Of a stretch of DNA of 64,000 nucleotides, positions 58,803 through 64,000 are shown one piece after another; position 1 is the first letter of the stretch, and every line of letters starts with the position of its first letter. The position numbers and the translations under genes were made by a program. The notes beneath the pieces were generated by a model, which was given only the letters and a program-made list of their open reading frames with translations, was not told where the DNA came from and ran no database searches. This DNA comes from JACJWR01 sp964556255 (lineage in GTDB: Bacteria; Actinomycetota; Actinomycetes; S36-B12; UBA10799), in contig CAZKVQ010000002.1 of the NCBI GenBank assembly GCA_964556255.1, positions 34,752-98,751 of the forward strand, read 5' to 3'.

Positions 58803-59558
58803 ATGTTCCCCAGCTCCACTCGCCGCCGCGCGAGCCGATTCAGGCTGACCGCGGTCGGCGCCTCCTTGATCGCCGCCTCGGCTGTCGTCGGCCTGGCGGG
58901 AGCCCCGGCACAGGCCGCTACGACACCTGCCCCCGTCGATGCCGCCGCAGCGGCCAAGGCTGCCGCGGCGAAGGCTGCCGCCGCGAAGGCCGCCGCCGCA
59001 AAAGCTGCCGCTGCCCGCGCCGCCGCCGCGAAGGCCGCCGCCGTGCGGGCCGGTAACGCCCGGCTGCGCAACAGCCGGGTATTCGTGGTCGGCGACTCAC
59101 TCACGGTCGGAGCTGAGCCCTACATCGTGAACGGCCTGGGATCCACGGTCGCCCATGTCTCGGTCAACGGTCGGGTCAGTCGCCCCACGGACGAAGGTGT
59201 CTCGCTGCTGTCATCTTCGAGTCCGTCGCGCATCTGGGTGGTTGCCCTCGGCACCAACGACGAAGCCGACCCGGTGGCGACCCGGCACTGGGTGGACACC
59301 GTCATGGCACGCGCAGGCAAGAACCGGAAAGTGATCTGGTTGACCCTGGTCCGGCCGGGGAACTACGGCGTCGTGAACGCGGAGATCAAGCGCCTCGATG
59401 CCCGCTACTCCAACCTGTACGTCATCGACTGGGCAGCCCAGGTGGCTCGGAACCCGCAGTGGCTCGGTGGCGATGGTGTCCATATGAACAGCACCGGCTA
59501 CCGGTACCGCGGAGAAGCCATCGTGCGCGCAATCTGGGCCGTCGGTCGACTGCCGTAG
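58803..59558 (+). CDS. Secreted SGNH hydrolase-like protein with Ala/Lys helix
   Basis: A 251-residue exported protein. Residues 1-38 are a signal peptide (RRRASRFRLTAVG, hydrophobic core, cleavage near APAQA). Residues 46-84 are a run of AAAAK-type pentads, about seven, expected to form one straight helix. The remainder is an SGNH/GDSL esterase fold with block I VVGDSLTVG, the Asn block VALGTNDE and the Asp/His block GDGVHMNSTGY. Such enzymes remove acyl groups from wall polymers or glycans; the substrate is unknown. ATG 58803 fits the signal peptide better than the TTG five codons upstream. Confidence 0.85.
   Translation: MFPSSTRRRASRFRLTAVGASLIAASAVVGLAGAPAQAATTPAPVDAAAAAKAAAAKAAAAKAAAAKAAAARAAAAKAAAVRAGNARLRNSRVFVVGDSLTVGAEPYIVNGLGSTVAHVSVNGRVSRPTDEGVSLLSSSSPSRIWVVALGTNDEADPVATRHWVDTVMARAGKNRKVIWLTLVRPGNYGVVNAEIKRLDARYSNLYVIDWAAQVARNPQWLGGDGVHMNSTGYRYRGEAIVRAIWAVGRLP
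58941..59052 (+). repeat. 15-base tandem coding repeat (AAAAK pentads)
   Basis: About seven imperfect copies of a 15-base unit like GCCGCCGCGAAGGCC, encoding Ala-Ala-Ala-Ala-Lys with two Lys to Arg changes and a Val at the end. Codon differences between copies show that the repeat is old enough to have diverged or is under selection for the protein. Confidence 0.8.
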
Positions 59559-59592
59559 TAGCCGCTGACCAACCCTCGGTAGCCGCTGACCA
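59558..59592 (+). repeat. 14-base direct repeat after the SGNH hydrolase gene
   Basis: GTAGCCGCTGACCA occurs at 59558-59571 and 59579-59592, starting at the last base of the stop codon. Probably a small local duplication; it does not form a hairpin. Confidence 0.6.
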
Positions 59593-59613
59593 GTACGGCG
59601 CCACGCGCCCCCG

Positions 59614-60126
59614 TCAGGAGAAGTTGAGCGTTCCGCCGTTATCCGTCACGGTGGCGGGTGCCAGCCCCTCGGTCGCGGGACCCTGCTCCACGGCGCCGGT
59701 CTCTACGTTGAACTTGCTGCCGTGGCACGGGCATACCGCCGTCTTACCCTCGACGGCGTTGCACAGGCAGCCCTGGTGGGGGCACACGGCGCTGTGGGCC
59801 ACGAAGTTGCCCTTGGTCGGCTGGGCCACGACATAGGCCGTGCTACCGACGCTGACGATAGTGGCACCGCCAACCGGGACCTCCGCGGCCGATCCGGCAC
59901 CGGCCCCGGCGCTGGCGGCTGAGGCGGCTGGGCTGGAGGCCTCCCCGCCGGCAGACGACGCGCCGGCGCTGCTCGGTGCCGCACTGGCAGAGCTCGTGCT
60001 CCCGGAACCGCTGGAACCGCAGGCAGCCAGCGCCAGCCCGGCGGCTCCGGCGACGCCCATTCCGAGCACCGCCCGTCGTTGCGGTGACGTCGCGTGTTCG
60101 CAGGAACCTTCACACTGGTGGGTCAT
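59614..60126 (-). CDS. Exported Rieske [2Fe-2S] lipoprotein
   Basis: A 170-residue protein. The N-terminus has a twin-arginine signal (SPQRRAVLGMG) that ends in a lipobox-like ALAAC, so a Tat-exported lipoprotein is likely. A Ser/Ala/Gly-rich linker (about residues 40-80) leads to a Rieske domain with CPHQGC and CPCHGSKF. The disulfide-forming extra Cys pair is present (CPHQGCLCN, CPCHGS). It is not the qcrA of a bc1 complex, being too short and without cytochrome genes nearby; it could be an electron carrier at the membrane surface. ATG has GAGGAGG upstream. Confidence 0.87.
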   Translation of the reverse strand: MTHQCEGSCEHATSPQRRAVLGMGVAGAAGLALAACGSSGSGSTSSASAAPSSAGASSAGGEASSPAASAASAGAGAGSAAEVPVGGATIVSVGSTAYVVAQPTKGNFVAHSAVCPHQGCLCNAVEGKTAVCPCHGSKFNVETGAVEQGPATEGLAPATVTDNGGTLNFS

Positions 60127-60175
60127 CGTGCCTCCTCGGCCGTGATCGTTCTGACGGTTGGCTGTACCGCTGACC

Positions 60176-61141
60176 TCATGAGCCTAGACCGAGAACATGC
60201 CGCACGCGAGCAACATCGTTGTGCATGGCATTGACGAGTTGCTCCGTTGAGGCGAATCGCTGCTGTTCCCGGACCCGGTCGATGAACTCGACGGCGACTT
60301 GATGGTCATAGAGCCGCAGGGCTTCGTCGGCGATGGCGTAGGCCTCCACCGTCTGCTCCTGGCCGTCGAACGTGGGGTTCGTGCCGATGCTGATGGCAGC
60401 CGGGAAAGTCCGCCGCTGGTCGCCGTGCGGTGAATCCACCAGTCGTCCCGCATACACCCCCTCAGCCGGTATCGCGGCCAGGTCGGTCGGTTCCAGATTG
60501 GCCGTGGGGAAGCCCAGTTCCGCCCCTCGCCGGTCACCTTGCACGACGACCCCCTCGACGCGGTGCGGTCGCGCGAGTCCACGGCAGGCAGCCGCCACAT
60601 CGCCGGCCGCTACCAGGCCGCGTATCTCCGTTGAACTCAACGGGAGATTGTCCCGCCCGATGAGTTCCTGAACCAGCAACGGCACCGGGTCGACCTTCAG
60701 ACCTCGGTCGCGACCAAGCTCCCGCAGATCGGACACATCGCCGGCGGCACGATGGCCGAAGCGGAAGTTCTCCCCCACCACCACCTGCGAGGCGTTGAGT
60801 GCGTCTCCCAGCACGCCATGGACGAAGTCGGCCGGCGTCTGCTTTGACAGTTCCTCGTCGAAAGTCATCACCAGCGCGGCATCCACGCCAAGGCTCTCGA
60901 TCAATTCCAGTCGCTGGGCCAACACCGACAGCCTGGTGGGCGCCGGACCACGCCCGAGCACTTCCGCCGGATTCGGGTCGAACGTCAGCACCACGGATTC
61001 GACACCTGACGATGCCGCATCCTCAACAGCTTTTCTAATGAGCTTTCGGTGACCACGGTGAACCCCGTCGTACACGCCGATGGCCACAACGGGTCGTGTC
61101 GTCAACCCCTCCAGATCATTCAGGCCGTACCAACGCTTCAC
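60176..61141 (-). CDS. ribF: Bifunctional riboflavin kinase/FAD synthetase
   Basis: A 321-residue enzyme that makes FMN and then FAD. The N-terminal FAD synthetase has GVYDGVHRGHRKLI, FDPNP and GENFRFGHRAAGD; the C-terminal kinase has GFPTANLEP and GVYAGRLVD with the AAISIGTNPTFDG motif. GTG 61141 shares four bases with the truB stop (GTGA), which fixes the start. rpsO, often next to ribF, is not here; a Rieske lipoprotein gene follows. Confidence 0.95.
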   Translation of the reverse strand: MKRWYGLNDLEGLTTRPVVAIGVYDGVHRGHRKLIRKAVEDAASSGVESVVLTFDPNPAEVLGRGPAPTRLSVLAQRLELIESLGVDAALVMTFDEELSKQTPADFVHGVLGDALNASQVVVGENFRFGHRAAGDVSDLRELGRDRGLKVDPVPLLVQELIGRDNLPLSSTEIRGLVAAGDVAAACRGLARPHRVEGVVVQGDRRGAELGFPTANLEPTDLAAIPAEGVYAGRLVDSPHGDQRRTFPAAISIGTNPTFDGQEQTVEAYAIADEALRLYDHQVAVEFIDRVREQQRFASTEQLVNAMHNDVARVRHVLGLGS

Positions 61142-62142
61142 GTGGCACCAGCCTCGCCATCTCCCGCACCCAGCAGGTCGTGGGCGTCGGCCGGCGACAC
61201 GAAGACGATCACGGGGGCAAGCATCCCATCCCTGACTTCGGTTAGCGCGACCACCTCGCCCGCCGGGCCGATGGCCAACAGTCGCGCAGGGGGTTCGGGA
61301 TGCCGGGCAACTGGTGGCTCGCTCGGGGCAAGGGTGGTGGCGTCGACAGCCCGGCCATGGGACAGGTCGACGGCCATGACCGGTGATACCGGCACCGTCG
61401 AGAACCACCTGCTGGCCGACGCGGCCAGCGGAATGACTTCCGGTGCCGCCTCGAAAGCCTGTAGCGGTGTGCATTCGGCGACATCGATCGGGCCGAGTCG
61501 GGTCCGTCGCAGCGCCCTGACGTGACCACCCACGCCCAACATCTCGCCAAGATCCCGGGCCAGCGCCCGGACGTAGGTACCAGATCCACAGACGACTCGG
61601 ACGTTGATGTCCCGATAGCCCATGCCGGACTCCTCCCCTGGCGGCGAAAGGGAGACGAGGTCGAAGTGAGCGACGGTCACCGGGCGCTCGGGCAGTTCGA
61701 CGTTCTCACCGCGACGGACGCGCTCATGCGCCCGTCGCCCGTCCACCTTGATGGCGCTCACGGCACTTGGACGCTGGGCGATCCTTCCCACGAATCGGGA
61801 CATGCCTGCTCGCACCTGCTCCTCGGACAAGTGCCCAGCGGACATCCTCGACGTCACCTCGCCCTGTTGATCGTCCGTATGGGTGCTGACACCCAACCGA
61901 ATGTCGGCGAGGTACTCCTTGTCGCCGCCGGAGATCATTCCGAGCAGCTTCGTCGCGCGTCCTACGCCCAACAGCAGGACACCGGTGGCCAGCGGGTCCA
62001 GCGTTCCCGCGTGCCCGACCTTCCTCGTAACAAGGGCTCTTCGGGCACGCGCCACCACGTCGTGGCTGGTGCACCCGGACGGCTTGTCGATGAAGACGAA
62101 CCCCGTCGCGCCGCTGTCCCGCCGACGCCTGTTCGCGGTCAC
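61138..62142 (-). CDS. truB: tRNA pseudouridine-55 synthase
   Basis: A 334-residue enzyme that forms pseudouridine 55 in the T-loop of tRNA. FIDKPSGCTSHDVV, the catalytic Asp in KVGHAGTLDPLATGVL, GGDKEYLADIRLG and CGSGTYVRALARDLG are conserved. The C-terminus is a PUA-like extension. GTG 62142 shares four bases with the nrnA stop. Confidence 0.95.
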   Translation of the reverse strand: MTANRRRRDSGATGFVFIDKPSGCTSHDVVARARRALVTRKVGHAGTLDPLATGVLLLGVGRATKLLGMISGGDKEYLADIRLGVSTHTDDQQGEVTSRMSAGHLSEEQVRAGMSRFVGRIAQRPSAVSAIKVDGRRAHERVRRGENVELPERPVTVAHFDLVSLSPPGEESGMGYRDINVRVVCGSGTYVRALARDLGEMLGVGGHVRALRRTRLGPIDVAECTPLQAFEAAPEVIPLAASASRWFSTVPVSPVMAVDLSHGRAVDATTLAPSEPPVARHPEPPARLLAIGPAGEVVALTEVRDGMLAPVIVFVSPADAHDLLGAGDGEAGAT

Positions 62143-63170
62143 GACCGCGGCGCCTCGACAACACCCAGGGCTTGATGCAGACCCCGCAAAGTCGAGTCGA
62201 GGTCGACCCTCGACGTGTAGCCGGCCGCAGCGACGTGTCCGCCGCCTCCCAACGCGGTGCACATCCGGCCGACGTCGAATCCGCCCCGGCTGCGGGTGGA
62301 GACCTTCCACAGTCCTGCATCGTCCTGCTTCACCACCGCGGCCACCTCGACGTCGCTGGTGGTAGCGAGCTCACTGACGATGCTCTCGGCGGCGTCGTAG
62401 GAGACCCCGAACCGCTCCCGCAGTTCTCGGTCGATGATCGCTATCAGGGCTCCGCGACCCCCCAACGCGGCAGGCGAGTGCTCGGCGTTGACAAGGGCGA
62501 CGCCGGTCAGCCTCAGGACGGCAAGCGACTTGTCTGCGAAGAGGTTGCCCGCTATGCGTCCCGGATCTGCCCCCAAATCGATCAGCCGGGCGCCCAGCGC
62601 GAGAGTCTCCGCATTGGTACTCGGGAAGCGGAACGACCCGGTGTCGGAGGAGATGGCGGCATAGATGCAGGTGGCGGCCGACGAACTCCAGTCACCGCCC
62701 AGACGATCGATCAGCCCGGCCGTCAGCACCCCGGCCGCGGGTTCTGAGGCATCGACAACGCTCACCGGGGCGAAGCCGTCGTAGGAGGCATGGTGATCGA
62801 TGGCTGCGAAAGTGCCAGCCGCCTGAGCCACCGGCGCCAACGTGCCGAGTCGGTCCAACGAGGAGCAGTCGATCGCCAAGGCGACGTCCGGTGGCGTGCC
62901 CACCTCGGATGGTGCACGTAGATACTGCTGGCCGGGCAGCCACCGCAGGCCGTCCGGCACGACGAAGGGTTCAGACCCGAAGGACACGGCGATCTCGAGG
63001 CCTCGACGATCCAATACATCGGCGACGGCAAGGGTCGACCCAAGGGCGTCCGCGTCAGGGCTGACGTGAGCCAGCAGCAGCACCGTCCGCGCCTGCACCA
63101 GGGCCTCGAGCAACTGTCGCCAATGGGACTCCAGCTGCCGTGAATCCGCGGTGGATGGCTGCGCGCGCAT
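62139..63170 (-). CDS. nrnA: DHH phosphoesterase NrnA (oligoribonuclease/pAp phosphatase)
   Basis: A 343-residue DHH/DHHA1 protein. HVSPDADALGS and AIDCSSLDRL carry metal ligands, IDHHAS is the DHH motif and GGGGHVAAAGY the DHHA1 motif. NrnA degrades short RNA and converts pAp to AMP. It starts four bases after rbfA, its usual neighbour. All metal ligands are intact. Confidence 0.92.
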   Translation of the reverse strand: MRAQPSTADSRQLESHWRQLLEALVQARTVLLLAHVSPDADALGSTLAVADVLDRRGLEIAVSFGSEPFVVPDGLRWLPGQQYLRAPSEVGTPPDVALAIDCSSLDRLGTLAPVAQAAGTFAAIDHHASYDGFAPVSVVDASEPAAGVLTAGLIDRLGGDWSSSAATCIYAAISSDTGSFRFPSTNAETLALGARLIDLGADPGRIAGNLFADKSLAVLRLTGVALVNAEHSPAALGGRGALIAIIDRELRERFGVSYDAAESIVSELATTSDVEVAAVVKQDDAGLWKVSTRSRGGFDVGRMCTALGGGGHVAAAGYTSRVDLDSTLRGLHQALGVVEAPRS

Positions 63171-63174
63171 GGGG

Positions 63175-63603
63175 CTAGAGAGCCGGGTCTTCCGGACGCC
63201 GATAGGGGTCCGGTTCCCCGGCGAACTCGGCCCCGGTGGTTTCGGCGGCGATGCGTTGGTCCGATTCCCGGGCCGCGGCCAGCAGATCCTCGATCTGGCG
63301 GGCTGTCTCAGGCACCGCGTCGGGCACGAACGTCAGGGTCGGGGTGAACTTGATTCCGGTGCCCTTTCCGACCTCGGTGCGCAGCATCCCCGTCGCCGAC
63401 GCCAGGGCAGCGGCGGAATCGGCCTGCTCAGTCTCGTCGCCCAGAACGGTGTAGAACACCGTCGCCTCGCGCAAGTCACCCGTGACACGCACATCGGTGA
63501 TCGTGACGAAACCCAGCCGCGGGTCCTTCACCCGGAACTCCAGGGTCTCCGCCACAATCTCCTGGATGCGCTCGGCCAGTCGCCTGGCGCGCGCCTCGCT
63601 CAT
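63175..63603 (-). CDS. rbfA: Ribosome-binding factor A
   Basis: A 142-residue KH-fold protein needed for late 30S maturation. RLAERIQEIVAETLEFRVKD, FVTITDVRVTGDLREATVFY and the end of the domain at FVPDAVPETARQIEDLL match the family. The C-terminal 25 residues are a polar tail. ATG 63603 overlaps the infB stop by four bases; the longer frame lies in infB. Confidence 0.95.
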   Translation of the reverse strand: MSEARARRLAERIQEIVAETLEFRVKDPRLGFVTITDVRVTGDLREATVFYTVLGDETEQADSAAALASATGMLRTEVGKGTGIKFTPTLTFVPDAVPETARQIEDLLAAARESDQRIAAETTGAEFAGEPDPYRRPEDPAL

Positions 63604-64000
63604 GCCCGCTCCTTCTCCCGCATCTCGAAGGTCTCGATGACGTCGTCGACCTTGATGTCGTTGAAGGAGCCGAGACCGATACCGCACTCGAATCCTTCGC
63701 GGACCTCTGTTGCGTCGTCCTTGAAGCGTCGAAGGGACTCGATGCTCAAGTTGTCGGCGACCACGACACCGTCGCGGATGATTCTCGCCTTGGAGTTGCG
63801 GCGGATCTCCCCGGAGCGCACCAGACATCCGGCGATGTTGCCGAACTTGCTGGAGCGGTAGACCTCGCGGATCTCCGCGGTTCCCAGCTGAGATTCCTCG
63901 TACTCCGGCTTGAGCATGCCCTTGAGTGCCGCCTCGACGTCGTCGATCGCCTGGTAGATGATCGAGTAGTAGCGAACATCCACACCCTCGCGCTCAGCGA
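63600..64000 (-). CDS. infB: Translation initiation factor IF-2, C-terminal end (gene cut by window end)
   Basis: The last 133 or so residues of IF-2 are visible. VDVRYYSIIYQAIDDVEAAL and the closing IRDGVVVADNLSIESLRRFKDD with VREGFECGIGL are the domain IV (C2) sequence that binds fMet-tRNA. The reading frame is open to the window edge, so the GTPase domain lies outside. It is coupled to rbfA by a four-base overlap. Confidence 0.95.
   Translation of the reverse strand, partial: AEREGVDVRYYSIIYQAIDDVEAALKGMLKPEYEESQLGTAEIREVYRSSKFGNIAGCLVRSGEIRRNSKARIIRDGVVVADNLSIESLRRFKDDATEVREGFECGIGLGSFNDIKVDDVIETFEMREKERA

Noticed and set aside
58941..59052. Tandem 15-base repeat as a possible CRISPR-like array
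   Set aside because: There are no unique spacers, and the repeat is in frame and encodes a regular Ala/Lys helix within a secreted protein.
1..64000. tRNA, rRNA, CRISPR, insertion sequence, prophage or defence genes
   Set aside because: None was seen on either strand by inspection. A covariance-model scan for RNAs and a transposase profile search would settle small or degenerate cases.

Overview
The window is a stretch of bacterial chromosome with about two thirds G+C, from an actinobacterium (Actinomycetota). The evidence is the gene set: rbpA, whiA, opcA, a MarP-type membrane protease, sufR with a Rieske ferredoxin inside the suf operon, an Rv0909-type small protein and DUF3099. It also rests on frequent GTG starts and on a strong signature of leaderless transcription, with -10 boxes of the form TANNNT lying 6-7 nt before start codons. 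The block from about 28.7 to 58.6 kb follows, as I remember it, the gene order of Mycobacterium tuberculosis from Rv1473 to Rv1420. I cannot place the organism below class. Two runs of exactly ten N interrupt coding sequence, so this is a scaffolded draft and possibly a metagenome assembly.

Layout. 0-5.7 kb holds small metabolic genes: a partial alpha/beta hydrolase, DUF3293, a HIT protein, a coupled SDR / NTF2-like / zinc alcohol dehydrogenase operon, a DJ-1/PfpI protein, a DUF1275 membrane protein and a lipoprotein. 5.9-13 kb holds the MarP-type protease, a YihY membrane protein, an AidB-like acyl-CoA dehydrogenase (broken by the first N gap), the ZapE ATPase, a RibD-C reductase, a small Rv0909-like protein and an ATP-dependent DNA ligase. 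13-26.8 kb holds a membrane alpha/beta hydrolase, a secreted PHM-like copper protein, two histidine phosphatases, a TrmH-type methyltransferase with an ABC ATPase, serB, the tldD/pmbA pair, DUF3099, dodecin, a SURF1 protein and a degenerate SDR. 26.8-31.2 kb holds an ABC exporter, a crotonase and an ABC-F ATPase.

31.3-37.8 kb is the iron-sulfur cluster assembly operon sufR-B-D-ferredoxin-C-S-U-T. Almost every junction overlaps, and a CAAC-N6-GTTG operator covers the sufR promoter and start codon. 37.9-42.9 kb holds a TMEM175-like channel gene, an ABC-2 transporter pair, ctaA, a LysE exporter and ctaB, the last two genes of haem A synthesis for cytochrome oxidase (SURF1 at 25 kb is also an oxidase assembly factor). 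43.1-49.9 kb is the pentose phosphate operon tkt-tal-zwf-opcA-pgl. Facing it on the minus strand at 49.9-58.6 kb is the run uvrC-rapZ-yvcK-whiA-gap-pgk-tpiA-secG-rbpA. 58.8-60.1 kb holds two exported proteins, an SGNH hydrolase with an Ala/Lys helix and a Rieske lipoprotein. 60.2-64 kb is the translation and RNA block infB-rbfA-nrnA-truB-ribF, read on the minus strand and cut by the window end.

There is no rRNA, tRNA, CRISPR array, insertion sequence or prophage that I can see, and no gene-free stretch longer than about 225 bases. The most informative signals are regulatory: leaderless starts, two back-to-back promoters that appear to share one TACCGTA element, and the SufR operator. I did not find a convincing new multi-gene system. 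The least explained coding regions are the PHM-like protein with its neighbour hydrolase, the NNxxR short-chain dehydrogenase and the 264-residue protein before serB.
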